Notes under the pieces: model-generated
Told to the model about the DNA's origin: nothing
The model's database searches: none
Seen by the model: only the letters and a program-made list of their open reading frames with translations
Translations under genes and position numbers: made by a program
In this document: positions 9,421-18,448 of the stretch, one piece after another
Layout: each line of letters begins with the position of its first letter
Position numbering within the stretch: position 1 is the first letter of the stretch
DNA from: UBA6163 sp031411655
GTDB taxonomy: Bacteria; Planctomycetota; Planctomycetia; Pirellulales; Pirellulaceae
Length of the DNA stretch: 64,000 nt
Direction of reading: 5' to 3'
Assembly: GCA_031411655.1 (NCBI GenBank)
Contig: JANOBM010000124.1
Span: 66,646 to 130,645 of the forward strand

Positions 9421-9434
9421 GGCACGACAATTGT
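9421..9434 (+). promoter_or_regulatory. Candidate sigma-54 (-24/-12) promoter of the sulfate operon
   Basis: The sequence GGCACGACAATTGT places GG at 9421-9422 and GT at 9433-9434 with the required 10 bases between. The GGCACG and TTG parts match the consensus; the -12 dinucleotide is GT instead of GC, and the base before GG is C instead of T. The start would be near 9446, about 59 bases before the sbp ATG. The presence of a sigma-54 activator next door supports the call. Confidence 0.55.
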
Positions 9435-9504
9435 AATGATAGGGAGCAGACCAATCCGTTTGAAAGCACATCGTGCTTTCGGCCCTTAACTGCTAAGCCC
9501 TGAC

Positions 9505-10644
9505 ATGAACAACGCACGAACACTTTCGAGTCACTTTCTCGTCCTCGCGTTACTACTTGCATCCGGACTACTTGCATCCGGTTGCACTCCCAACAAGGCC
9601 TCGAATAGCAATCCCAACGCCGCCTCGAATAGCAATCAAAACGCGTCTGCGCCGTCACCGGTGACTTTGCTGAATGTTTCCTACGACCCTACTCGTGAGT
9701 TTTACCAGGAATTCAACGAATCATTCGCCGCGCAGCACCGAAAGGCGACCGGCCAAGTCGTCACGATTGAACAGTCGCACGGCGGATCGGGAAAACAAGC
9801 GAGGGCCGTCATCGACGGATTGGGCGCGGATGTAGTGACGCTCGCACTCGCATACGACATCGACGCGATCGCTGACAAGTCCAGCTTGATTCCAGAGAAT
9901 TGGCAACAACGATTGCCGCACAACAGTTCGCCGTACACATCAACGATCGTGTTCTTGGTTCGCAAAGGGAATCCGAAGCAAATCAAAGACTGGGACGACT
10001 TGATCAAGGGCGACGTCTCAGTCATCACGCCGAACCCAAAGACGAGCGGCGGCGCAAGATGGAATTACCTCGCCGCTTGGGGTTTCGCGTTAAAGAAGTC
10101 ATTAGGTGATTGGTCAAAATTAAAAGATCCTACCGATTCCAGTGTCATCGCTGCACAAGCTGAGGCGCGAGCGTTTGTTGGAGAATTGTTCAAGCGGGTT
10201 CCCGTCCTTGATTCGGGTGCTCGAGGAGCGACCAATACGTTCATTCAACGAGAGATTGGGGACGTGCTGTTGACCTGGGAAAACGAAGCCCATTTGGCGA
10301 TCAAAGATGCGGGCTCTGACAAAGTTGAAATCGTCGTACCGAAGCAAAGCATCTTAGCGGAACCACCTGTTTCTATCGTCGACGGAAACGCGAAGAAGCA
10401 TGGTACCGAGGAGCTTGCGAAGGAATACCTTGAGTACCTGTATTCGCCAACTGGACAGATCCTCGCTGCGAAACATTTCTACCGGCCTGTACTCACCGAT
10501 TCAGTTGACAAGGAACTCCTGCAACCCTTTACAAGCATCGATCTATTTACGGTCGACGAAGCATTTGGTGGTTGGACGAAGGCCCAGCCAGAACACTTTG
10601 ACGATGGTGGTGTGTTCGACCAACTTTATCAGCCAGGTAATTGA
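9505..10644 (+). CDS. sbp: Sulfate/thiosulfate ABC transporter, substrate-binding lipoprotein
   Basis: A 379-residue protein with signal peptide and lipobox LASGC (C27), so it is likely anchored as a lipoprotein. A short Asn/Ser-rich linker (about 28-50) leads into the Sbp/CysP fold: LLNVSYDPTREFYQEFN, QSHGGSGKQARAVIDG, DVVTLALAYDIDAI, VFLVRKGNPKQIKDWDDL and TPNPKTSGGARWNYLAAW, which line the sulfate-binding cleft in the family. It is the first gene of sbp-cysT-cysW-cysA. The signal peptide and linker are built from exact duplications (15 bp at 9552-9581; 24-bp period at 9598-9637). Sulfate rather than thiosulfate specificity cannot be decided from sequence. Confidence 0.93.
   Translation: MNNARTLSSHFLVLALLLASGLLASGCTPNKASNSNPNAASNSNQNASAPSPVTLLNVSYDPTREFYQEFNESFAAQHRKATGQVVTIEQSHGGSGKQARAVIDGLGADVVTLALAYDIDAIADKSSLIPENWQQRLPHNSSPYTSTIVFLVRKGNPKQIKDWDDLIKGDVSVITPNPKTSGGARWNYLAAWGFALKKSLGDWSKLKDPTDSSVIAAQAEARAFVGELFKRVPVLDSGARGATNTFIQREIGDVLLTWENEAHLAIKDAGSDKVEIVVPKQSILAEPPVSIVDGNAKKHGTEELAKEYLEYLYSPTGQILAAKHFYRPVLTDSVDKELLQPFTSIDLFTVDEAFGGWTKAQPEHFDDGGVFDQLYQPGN
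9552..9581 (+). repeat. Exact 15-bp tandem duplication in sbp signal peptide
   Basis: ACTACTTGCATCCGG occurs twice with no spacer (9552-9566 and 9567-9581), duplicating Leu-Leu-Ala-Ser-Gly next to the lipobox. Identity at every base suggests a recent slippage event. Confidence 0.95.
9598..9637 (+). repeat. Direct repeat, 24-bp period, in sbp linker
   Basis: GCCTCGAATAGCAATC occurs at 9598-9613 and 9622-9637, an eight-residue unit (AxNP/NQ type, rich in Asn and Ser) repeated in the linker after the lipid-modified cysteine. Confidence 0.9.
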
Positions 10645-10708
10645 CGGCACCTTTGAGATTCCACGTTCTTAAGAGTATGGAAATTCGGCGAATTGGAATC
10701 GGATTGTC

Positions 10709-11551
10709 ATGATGAAGATAAAAATAAAACGATATAGCATCCTTCCGGGATTGGGTCTTACGCTTGGCTACTCAATGACCTATCTGGGCTTGATCGTGCT
10801 GGTGCCCCTGTCAGCATTGTTTTTGCAATGTGCCTCCCTATCGACGGAGGAACTTTGGCATACGGTAACCGATCCACGCGTGATGGCGTCGTACAAGCTG
10901 ACGTTCGGTACTTCGCTTGCCGCGGCATCCATCAATGTGTTCTTTGGATTCATTGTCGCTTGGTCGTTGGTTCGATATCGATTTCCCGGTCGAAAAATTC
11001 TTGACGCGTTAGTCGACCTGCCATTCGCCTTGCCAACAGCCGTGTCGGGCATCGCACTGACTACGCTCTATGCCAAGAATGGATGGATCGGCGGCCTACT
11101 TGATCCGATGGGGATCCACGTCGCATTCACACCGCTCGGAATCACGCTGGCCTTGACCTTCATCGGCCTGCCGTTCGTCGTGCGGACCTTGCAGCCAGCC
11201 CTCGAAGAACTCGATGGCGAAACGGAAGAAGCGGCGGCGAGCTTGGGTGCAAATCGGTGGCAAACATTTCAACGCATCATCGTACCAATCGTTCTCCCTT
11301 CGCTATTGACCGGGTTCGCTTTGTCATTCGCAAGAGCATTGGGTGAATACGGGTCCGTGGTTTTCATCTCCGGCAACATGCCCATGAAAACCGAAATCTC
11401 GTCACTGCTGATCGTTACCAAGCTAGAACAATACGACGTTGCGGGAGCCTCGGCGATCGCGGCCGTCATGCTTACCATCTCTTTCCTCATACTACTGTCT
11501 ATCAACGGCTTGCAGTGGTATTTGAGTCGCGCCCAGACGAAAGGAATTTAG
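10709..11551 (+). CDS. cysT: Sulfate ABC transporter permease CysT (CysU)
   Basis: A 280-residue integral membrane permease with about six hydrophobic segments (first near residues 12-36, last near 245-268). The CysT hallmark VDLPFALPTAVSGIAL is present. The EAA loop that contacts the ATPase is EEAAASLGANRWQTFQRI (about 170-187), followed by the conserved FARALGEYGSVVFISG. It is the second gene of the operon, 64 bases after sbp. Two ATG codons are adjacent (10709 and 10712); the first is used. Confidence 0.95.
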   Translation: MMKIKIKRYSILPGLGLTLGYSMTYLGLIVLVPLSALFLQCASLSTEELWHTVTDPRVMASYKLTFGTSLAAASINVFFGFIVAWSLVRYRFPGRKILDALVDLPFALPTAVSGIALTTLYAKNGWIGGLLDPMGIHVAFTPLGITLALTFIGLPFVVRTLQPALEELDGETEEAAASLGANRWQTFQRIIVPIVLPSLLTGFALSFARALGEYGSVVFISGNMPMKTEISSLLIVTKLEQYDVAGASAIAAVMLTISFLILLSINGLQWYLSRAQTKGI

Positions 11552-11552
11552 C

Positions 11553-12449
11553 ATGGCAAGCGGTCAATCCACTTTATCGAACCACGGACGAAGCCAGCGA
11601 TCTACACATGATCCTGCGTGGCTTCGAATGTTGATGATTGCAACGACAATCATTTTCATTGGAACGTTCCTAGTACTTCCGTTGTTGGTCATTTTCTCCG
11701 AGGCACTGCGCGATGGAGTTTCGGCGTATTGGGAGAGTTTCAGCGATCCGGCCGGCTGGCACGCGATCACGTTAACCCTGATCGCAACGGGAATATCGTT
11801 GCCACTGAATCTGGTCTTTGGTGTTGCGGCCGCGTGGGCAATTGCGAAGTTCGAGTTCAAAGGCAAGAGTTTATTGATCACCCTGATCGATTTGCCTTTT
11901 GCGGTGTCTCCGGTTATCTCCGGACTAATTTATGTGTTGCTATTCGGCATGCAAGGTTGGTTCGGACCGTGGCTTGCAGAGCACGATTTGCAGGTCATTT
12001 TTGCAGTGCCCGGAATCGTCCTCGCTACCATCTTCGTCACCTTTCCATTTGTCGCCCGCGAACTGATCCCCCTCATGCAGGAACAGGGAACCGACGAAGA
12101 ACAAGCGGCGTTGTCCCTTGGCGCTGGTGGATTGCAAACTTTTCGAAGAGTCACCATCCCAAACATTAAATGGGGATTGCTGTATGGAGTGATCCTTTGC
12201 AACGCACGTGCGATGGGTGAGTTCGGTGCGGTGTCAGTTGTTTCCGGACATATCCGGAACAGAACGAATACGCTGCCGCTGCACATTGAGATTCTTTACA
12301 ACGAGTACAACGTCGTGGCTGCGTTCGCCATGGCCTCCATTCTCGCCATGCTTGGGCTGGTCACGCTGGTGATCAAAACATTCTTGGAATGGAAAGTTCA
12401 ACAACAACTTCATGATACGCTTGAGCCGACAGCGGCAGAGGTCGTTTGA
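11553..12449 (+). CDS. cysW: Sulfate ABC transporter permease CysW
   Basis: A 298-residue permease that pairs with CysT. It shows LIDLPFAVSPVISGLIYVLLFG, an EAA loop EEQAALSLGAGGLQTFRR and ARAMGEFGAVSVVSGHI, the CysW version of the motif. The start is one base after the cysT stop, with an AAGGA ribosome-binding site at 11541-11545, indicating translational coupling. The N-terminal 25 residues are polar and cytoplasmic, then about six membrane segments. Confidence 0.95.
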   Translation: MASGQSTLSNHGRSQRSTHDPAWLRMLMIATTIIFIGTFLVLPLLVIFSEALRDGVSAYWESFSDPAGWHAITLTLIATGISLPLNLVFGVAAAWAIAKFEFKGKSLLITLIDLPFAVSPVISGLIYVLLFGMQGWFGPWLAEHDLQVIFAVPGIVLATIFVTFPFVARELIPLMQEQGTDEEQAALSLGAGGLQTFRRVTIPNIKWGLLYGVILCNARAMGEFGAVSVVSGHIRNRTNTLPLHIEILYNEYNVVAAFAMASILAMLGLVTLVIKTFLEWKVQQQLHDTLEPTAAEVV

Positions 12450-12450
12450 G

Positions 12451-13542
12451 ATGAGTATTAGCGTTAAAAACGTCAGTAAGACATTCGGTACCTATACCGC
12501 ACTGCAAAATGTCAATCTCGAAGTACACGACGGAGAGTTGATCACATTGTTAGGGCCGTCAGGCTCTGGAAAGACAACTCTGCTTCGAATCATTGCCGGA
12601 ATGGAAACCGCAGATGATGATGGAAAAAGCGAGATTTGGTTTCACGGTGAAAACGTTGCACACAAACGAGTGGGGGATCGAAAAGTTGGATTCGTTTTTC
12701 AGCATTATGCTTTGTTTAAGCATTTAAGCGTGAGCGAAAATATCGCGTTCGGTTTACGAGTCCGTCCGCGAACCACGCGGCCGACAAGTGCTCAAATTCA
12801 ACATAAAGTGAATGAGTTGTTGAATCTGATTCAGTTAGAAGGTTTTGGCAATCGCTATCCGGCCCAGTTGTCTGGCGGGCAAAGGCAGCGAGTCGCATTG
12901 GCCAGGGCGCTCGCAATTGAGCCACGCGTCTTGTTGCTTGATGAACCGTTTGGTGCATTGGACGCAAAGGTACGTCAGGGACTGCGTAATTGGCTACGAC
13001 GGCTACAGAGCGAGCTGAAGATGACAACGATCCTTGTAACCCATGATCAAGAAGAAGCATTGGAAGTTGCGGATCGTGTCGTTGTGATGAATCGGGCACA
13101 GATCGAGCAAGTCGGTACACCAGCGGAAGTGTTTCACAACCCATCCACCGAATTTGTTATGGATTTCCTGGGCAATGTAAACGTGTTTCGTGGGCGAGTG
13201 GAAAAGGGACGTGCATTCTGGGGCGATGGAATGACCGACGTTTCTGGCTTGGTGGCGGCAACGAAGGGATCGGAAGGCAACGGATCTGCGAATGTGTATA
13301 TACGTCCGCACGAATTGGAACTGACCCGTCATTCGAATGGAGGGCCAAGCATGGCTGCTAGAGTCAATCGTATCAACCCAGCAGGCTCATACGCGAAGGT
13401 TGTATTGACTGCTTCGAATGGGGACGACCTTCAAGTTGATCTCCCATTCGATCGGTTTTTAGAGTTGCAACTTCTGTGTGGCGAAAATGTGTTTGTAACT
13501 CCCCGTCGCATGCGTGTTTTTGCACCTGAATATGAAATCTAG
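12451..13542 (+). CDS. cysA: Sulfate ABC transporter ATP-binding protein CysA
   Basis: ATG at 12451, one base after the cysW stop, gives 363 residues; an in-frame ATG at 12412 inside cysW is less likely. Walker A GPSGSGKTT is near residue 35, the Q-loop is in VFQHYALFKHL, the signature is LSGGQRQRVALARAL near 140, Walker B is VLLLDEPFGALD near 160-172 and the H-loop is in LVTHDQEEALEVADR. The C-terminal third is the TOBE/regulatory domain (YIRPHELELTR). It powers uptake through CysT/CysW. Confidence 0.96.
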   Translation: MSISVKNVSKTFGTYTALQNVNLEVHDGELITLLGPSGSGKTTLLRIIAGMETADDDGKSEIWFHGENVAHKRVGDRKVGFVFQHYALFKHLSVSENIAFGLRVRPRTTRPTSAQIQHKVNELLNLIQLEGFGNRYPAQLSGGQRQRVALARALAIEPRVLLLDEPFGALDAKVRQGLRNWLRRLQSELKMTTILVTHDQEEALEVADRVVVMNRAQIEQVGTPAEVFHNPSTEFVMDFLGNVNVFRGRVEKGRAFWGDGMTDVSGLVAATKGSEGNGSANVYIRPHELELTRHSNGGPSMAARVNRINPAGSYAKVVLTASNGDDLQVDLPFDRFLELQLLCGENVFVTPRRMRVFAPEYEI

Positions 13543-13617
13543 AGACAAGCGAATACGAGTCATGAAGAATCGGTTTAAACAATTCTCGACGATGGGGACA
13601 AATAGGAACTAACGACA

Positions 13618-13803
13618 ATGTCTACAGATAATACTGGGTCAAACCACGACCATTCGACACGTGAGCAACGTCAAATCGACGAATTCGAACGAGTGCGTGA
13701 CTCGCTTCGCGGGCTGAAGTTTGGATCGGTCAATGTGATCGTTCAAGACGGTGTCATCGTACAAATTGAGCGGACAGAGAAAACTCGAATTCGCCGACTG
13801 TAA
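13618..13803 (+). CDS. DUF2292 (YezD-like) small protein in the sulfate operon
   Basis: A 61-residue protein preceded by an AGGA site about ten bases before ATG. The C-terminal half carries the DUF2292 pattern: LRGLKFGSVNVIVQDGVIVQIERTEK. Members of this family repeatedly sit next to sulfate or cysteine genes, as here 75 bases after cysA on the same strand. No catalytic residues are evident; the fold is probably a small beta-rich domain. The biochemical role is not known to me; a part in sulfur assimilation is inferred from context. Confidence 0.85.
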   Translation: MSTDNTGSNHDHSTREQRQIDEFERVRDSLRGLKFGSVNVIVQDGVIVQIERTEKTRIRRL

Positions 13804-14070
13804 TCGATCACCTCTGATTCGGATGGTTGTCACTAGTAATCGAAAGACTTCGTATCACCTTTTATGTTTCTTGGCGATGGAGGAACGCCAGAACGAAAAC
13901 CTTGTGCCGACGCCGCGAGGAAGAGGCTTTTCAAATACATCCTGTCGGTTGACCGGCTTGCACCGGAGACTGAACAAACATCCGTCGTTTTGTTGTTGAT
14001 GCAGAAACTGCACCCGCAATGAAAACACAACGCTTTCAAGATCAGTCAATTAACCTTAGGAATTCAGAAA

Positions 14071-15285
14071 ATGAGAAAATTCAGATTGAAAGTTCGTTCG
14101 GCGAGCGGATTTACATTGGTAGAGCTGTTAGTGGTGATTGCGATCATCGGAGTTCTAGTAGGACTGCTTCTTCCAGCCGTTCAGGCAGCGCGCGAAGCAG
14201 CAAGGCGTTCGTCTTGCGCGAACAATCTAAAGCAGATTGGACTGGGAATACACAATTTCCACTCCGCGAAAGATAAGCTGCCCAGCAGTGGTCGACCATT
14301 GGCGTCATCCACCGTCCGTTTTGGCTACTTCACACAACTTCTGCCATTCATCGAGCAGCAAAAGTTATGGGAGCAATACGACGGGACCGTCAACTGGAGT
14401 CACGTGAATAATATTAACAGTAGCGTTGGGCTATTGCCTACCGATCCACTTTTGCAGCCAACCGCGGTGACGACATCCGCTGCATTGTTTACTGCCGACC
14501 CTGGTGTCGCACGAACGCAGCTTGACGTTTTTCAGTGCTCTTCAGCTCCGCGTCACAACAACGCACTCGACCACAATCCCGACAACTTTAACGGTAGTGC
14601 TACGTCATGGGTTGGGATCGTTGCGACTGGTGATTATGCGGCATCGCTCGGAAATGCGAATACTCTTGAATACCTTGGTTCGATTCAGTCGCCGTTGATA
14701 CCAATCAGCGCAAGCTCAAGGGCAACCAGTAGTGGTGCCCAAGTGACCAATGGTTTTGCGCCCAAGAACTCGCAGATCAATTTCAAGGATATAACGGACG
14801 GCCTTTCCAACACGATTGCAATTTGGGAATCGGGTGGTCGCCCGTTTGTCTATCGCCGCGGTGTGCAAGTGAGCGATGACTTGTTTTCGCATCACACCAA
14901 CGGTGGCGGATGGGTTCGACCCGCGTCGGATATCTTGTTTGAAGGATCGAATAAAGACGGTACCGTTATTCCCGGGTTGTTTCTAAACAGAACGAACGGC
15001 TATGACCATGCATCCGAAGTCTATGCTGGTAACTCCGCTACGGTTCCTGGGTATCCGGCTGTACCAAGTCGCTTGGCAAGTATTAACGGTGGTAGCCCGA
15101 CCGCGCAAGCCTATGGCACCGAGGGGTCTAGTCAACCTTACTCGTTCCACCCTTCTGGATTGCATGCACTCTTGGGCGACGGCTCGGTCAAGTTTTTTGA
15201 CGAAGGGATAGATATTGGGGTCGCTGCGGCTCTCGTCAGTCGCAGTGGTGGCAATAAGGAACCGAAAGTGGCTGCAGCATTGTAG
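14071..15285 (+). CDS. DUF1559 pseudopilin-like exported protein
   Basis: A 404-residue planctomycete-type protein. The N-terminus is a prepilin leader with cleavage expected between G13 and F14 (ASG/FTLVELLVVIAIIG, Glu at mature position 5), then the DUF1559 opening AAREAARRSSCANNLKQIGLGIHNFH. The C-terminal H-x9-DG motif is present (HPSGLHALLGDGSVKFF). An AGGAA site lies nine bases before ATG. It would be processed by a type IV prepilin peptidase and held in the membrane or assembled into a pseudopilus. Such genes occur in many copies in these genomes and their function is not established. A strong hairpin follows the stop. Confidence 0.92.
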   Translation: MRKFRLKVRSASGFTLVELLVVIAIIGVLVGLLLPAVQAAREAARRSSCANNLKQIGLGIHNFHSAKDKLPSSGRPLASSTVRFGYFTQLLPFIEQQKLWEQYDGTVNWSHVNNINSSVGLLPTDPLLQPTAVTTSAALFTADPGVARTQLDVFQCSSAPRHNNALDHNPDNFNGSATSWVGIVATGDYAASLGNANTLEYLGSIQSPLIPISASSRATSSGAQVTNGFAPKNSQINFKDITDGLSNTIAIWESGGRPFVYRRGVQVSDDLFSHHTNGGGWVRPASDILFEGSNKDGTVIPGLFLNRTNGYDHASEVYAGNSATVPGYPAVPSRLASINGGSPTAQAYGTEGSSQPYSFHPSGLHALLGDGSVKFFDEGIDIGVAAALVSRSGGNKEPKVAAAL

Positions 15286-15337
15286 AAGGGCCGGCAGGTC
15301 TGTTCGGCGAAAGACGTGGAAGACTCCTCAACAATCT

Positions 15338-15371
15338 GCGAGGCACTTTATCGTTAGATTAAGTGCCTCGC
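15338..15371 (+). terminator. Probable transcription terminator after the DUF1559 gene
   Basis: A perfect 11-bp stem, GCGAGGCACTT (15338-15348) with AAGTGCCTCGC (15361-15371), around a 12-base loop, 53 bases past the DUF1559 stop. The following bases are only moderately T-rich (gttcatttg), so termination strength is uncertain. Confidence 0.65.
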
Positions 15372-15488
15372 GTTCATTTGTAACATGGTAGCATTGGCTT
15401 CTCGCTGTACTCGGCGTTGCCGTGTTAGAATGGACGAGCTGCGCGGTGCGTCTGGTTTTATCCGGGGCTTAATGAAAAGAGGTCTGTC

Positions 15489-18209
15489 ATGTGGCGTGGA
15501 AACAATAGCGATCGTGTCGTCTCTGTGTCGAATGATAATAATCGATTATCGCCCTTGCTCGGAACTGTTTTGATATGCTTCGCCTTCGGGTGCGGCTCAA
15601 ATTCATCCAGTTCCGTCGAAAACGCGCCAGCAATGACTGGCAGTGTGTCGTCGGAGCCCGTTTCGAGTGAGATTGATTCGAGTGAGATTGATAAGACCGC
15701 TGAACCATCCGCTCCCGAATTGCGGGCTATTGACCCAGGCAAGGCCGCGATGGCGGAAACTCTTGGCACTTCCAGTGCCAGCGTCGTTTCAAAAACAAAA
15801 ACCGCAGTCGACATCCCGCCAACTGTAGATGCGACTTCCATTGAAACTGTGAACGTCGAAGAGCCGACAGTTGTATTGAGCGATGAACAGCTGGCCCAAT
15901 GGCAGCGTCCAAACTTTGAGTCGCTGCGTCTATTATCTAGCCGCGATACTCCCGAGTCGGACTTTGTCTCGTGCGCGGTAAGCACACCCGATGGGCAAGC
16001 TTTCGCTTTAGGCGGTTCGAGCCTAACCCTTTGGTCCATCAGTGGCGAAAAACCCGAACACGTCTTGCGTAAAGCCGATCCAACCGCTCAGGAATGGTCG
16101 ATCAAATCCCTCGCCATATCACCAAATGGCAAGTGGCTCGTCTCGGGAGATACAGACGGGCTGTTGCAGCTCTGGGACGTTGGCAATGGACAGGAAATCA
16201 TCTCCAAGCAGATTGACAACAACGACATCACTCAGATTGCGATTTCTCCGGACGCTTCGCAGATTGCCACTATTGGATATGACAGTGAAATTGCCATTTG
16301 GAGCGTCCCCAGGCTTGAGTCGAAAGGAACATTTGACCCGGGGATTACGGGTGCCGAGCGACTTATGTTTCTCGATCCGGCTCGCCTTGTGATTGCCGGC
16401 GAAAAAACAGTTCTCTGGAATGTGGGTATACAAAAGGCTGAACAGGACCTTTCGTCTGGTGAATACCATTTCGGAGTGGCAACGTCACAAGATGGAACGC
16501 TTCTCGCGTTTGCCGATGAACAGGGCATTCAATTTCGAAACTCAAAAGATCTTACTTCCACTATCTCCATGAAAGGCGGCTTTCAAGTGGGAAGGCATAT
16601 CGCTTTCTCACCGGACAATCAGTATCTGGCATCAGTCGACGGCTTCCGGATCACCATCTGGGATCTGGCTCGCAATCAAGTCGTGCAAGTGATCGATGCG
16701 TATGGTTTGGCAATCGTCGGTTTGAGCTGGCTTCCCGAGAGCAATGCTTTGTTCATTGCCAATGAAAACGGTCGAATTCGGATATGGGGAGGAGCTAAAG
16801 CGGGCGAGCAACTTAAATTGTCGCCGTTGCACTCCGAGCTGACTATGCCCGACGTCGCTAAGCAGGTTTCCGCTTCGCCCGCCCAGCTACTTGCTGCCAT
16901 TGACGTCAGGACCTACCCCCGATTGCCCAATGCTTCGACGGTTGTGGGAAACATTGACATGGTCAATTACACCGCTCCCGTAAAACCTGAAGCTGCGGCG
17001 TTGTTCTATCGATACTTTTTGGGAAAAGATGGTTGGACCAAATTGCCATCGGACCCGGCAACACCAGGTTACATGTACTTTACAAAAAATGGTTTCACAC
17101 TTTTTGTCTCGATCGCTAGCCATGAAGGTGAAGAAACCAGCATTGGTTTGGTTAACTCTGGGAATTTCGATACTCGTTGGCTCCCCAAGGCAGATTGTGC
17201 GCCGATTGAAAAGATTTTCGAGTCCGAAAGCACCATGATGTATCGCATCAAGGCTGATTTGACGACCTGTGAGGTCAACCTATTGCAAAAGATGCACGAA
17301 GCTGGCTGGACTGCGTATTCGAGGCTCAACGCTTCGTATACGGAGATCGACGATTCTCGTTCCTTGCTGTTCTTGAGCGGTTGTACAAGTATGAACATCA
17401 CTATTTCGAAAGGTCCGGTAGGAACGGACGGATGCATGGTTCAGTATTCGAAATTTGTAACTCCGAATTCAATCGCCATCCCACGCGATTGTGGGTTTGT
17501 CGAATTCGATGGTTCGACCCAACCGTATCTGGTTGCATCGACGTCAATGAACCTTGAACAAACTAAAGAGTTTTATGACAAGGAAATGGCGGAGCAGGGC
17601 TGGTTGTCTCGTCAGCGTGGTACCAACCTTCAGAACGATCGCGGTTGGCTTTCTTTTCTACGTGGTCAGCGCGATTTAGTGATTGGACTGAAGTCTCTGC
17701 CGGATGGTCGCACCCTCATTACCGTCGGCGAAGAAGTGGAACGCAATTCTTGGCAACTCGCGAAGCAGGAAACGGACAAAAACACAGCGGAAGCCAAGGG
17801 ATTGCAAGCAGCTGACTTCCCCATTCTCAACTCATCGAAGATGGCCAAGTACGACCAAGACGCCAAGAGCATTGATCTAGAGATAGAAAAAACGCCTCTT
17901 GAAGATGTCGCAAATGCCTATACCGAGAGTTTGGGCGCGTTAGGGTGGTTCCCCGATGGTTCGGGTGTACGCGATAAAGACTACACGTTTGTCATTTTCA
18001 AGAAAGATGACGTTGAGATCGAACTTCGTGCTCGACTGCGCGACGGTAATGCGACGGTGAATATCCAGGGAGATGGTTTGCTTTGGACCAAGGAGTTGCT
18101 TGGTGTGGCAAAGGCAATCTCATACGAGACATGGCTTCGCCGAAATCGTTACATGGCAACGCTGGACCGGCTTTCGGAGTATGAAAAGGCAATGCAGGGT
18201 ATTGAATAG
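15489..18209 (+). CDS. WD40-propeller lipoprotein with four C-terminal ~100-residue repeats
   Basis: A 906-residue protein with a hydrophobic N-terminus ending in FAFGC (C35), an imperfect lipobox, then an acidic Ser-rich linker. Residues about 150-445 contain WD40-like blades (SIKSLAISPNGKWLVSGDTDGLLQLWDV, ITQIAISPDASQIATIGYDSEIAIW, HIAFSPDNQYLASVDGFRITIWDL). The remaining half holds four copies of a motif, roughly FYxxxLxxxGW, with the Trp at residues 515, 607, 705 and 820; each is followed by a beta-rich stretch such as YMYFTKNGFTLFVSI. I do not recognise this repeat. It is probably a surface scaffold or sensor; the function is unknown. Confidence 0.8.
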   Translation: MWRGNNSDRVVSVSNDNNRLSPLLGTVLICFAFGCGSNSSSSVENAPAMTGSVSSEPVSSEIDSSEIDKTAEPSAPELRAIDPGKAAMAETLGTSSASVVSKTKTAVDIPPTVDATSIETVNVEEPTVVLSDEQLAQWQRPNFESLRLLSSRDTPESDFVSCAVSTPDGQAFALGGSSLTLWSISGEKPEHVLRKADPTAQEWSIKSLAISPNGKWLVSGDTDGLLQLWDVGNGQEIISKQIDNNDITQIAISPDASQIATIGYDSEIAIWSVPRLESKGTFDPGITGAERLMFLDPARLVIAGEKTVLWNVGIQKAEQDLSSGEYHFGVATSQDGTLLAFADEQGIQFRNSKDLTSTISMKGGFQVGRHIAFSPDNQYLASVDGFRITIWDLARNQVVQVIDAYGLAIVGLSWLPESNALFIANENGRIRIWGGAKAGEQLKLSPLHSELTMPDVAKQVSASPAQLLAAIDVRTYPRLPNASTVVGNIDMVNYTAPVKPEAAALFYRYFLGKDGWTKLPSDPATPGYMYFTKNGFTLFVSIASHEGEETSIGLVNSGNFDTRWLPKADCAPIEKIFESESTMMYRIKADLTTCEVNLLQKMHEAGWTAYSRLNASYTEIDDSRSLLFLSGCTSMNITISKGPVGTDGCMVQYSKFVTPNSIAIPRDCGFVEFDGSTQPYLVASTSMNLEQTKEFYDKEMAEQGWLSRQRGTNLQNDRGWLSFLRGQRDLVIGLKSLPDGRTLITVGEEVERNSWQLAKQETDKNTAEAKGLQAADFPILNSSKMAKYDQDAKSIDLEIEKTPLEDVANAYTESLGALGWFPDGSGVRDKDYTFVIFKKDDVEIELRARLRDGNATVNIQGDGLLWTKELLGVAKAISYETWLRRNRYMATLDRLSEYEKAMQGIE
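15663..15692 (+). repeat. Exact 15-bp tandem duplication in WD40 lipoprotein linker
   Basis: TCGAGTGAGATTGAT occurs twice with no spacer (15663-15677, 15678-15692), duplicating Ser-Ser-Glu-Ile-Asp shortly after the lipobox. Confidence 0.95.
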
Positions 18210-18335
18210 CCGACTTTGTTCGAGCCATATGCGTTTTTCGAAGGGTTGGCATCGACGATTATTATCGCTTTCTGGCTGTCGGTAATCGACCATTGGGCAA
18301 GGTAGGTGCGATGCCGGTTGATTCATTCTTTTTTA

Positions 18336-18358
18336 AGAACACTCTGCATTCATGTTCT
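18336..18358. promoter_or_regulatory. Inverted repeat upstream of the EF-hand/two-component operon
   Basis: AGAACA (18336-18341) and TGTTCT (18353-18358) form a 6-bp dyad about 90 bases before the EF-hand gene. Each arm is bordered by a TTAAG-like sequence in the same direction (ttTTTAAG and TGTTAAG), which could be half-sites for the OmpR-type regulator encoded downstream. Autoregulation is inferred only. Confidence 0.35.
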
Positions 18359-18448
18359 GTTAAGGTTGGCTCGCTAAGCTTGCCTTCATTCAACCGTGGG
18401 ACAGCGTGATCCCTGGAAAACTAAGTTACTTTTGAGTGGAACGGTTTA

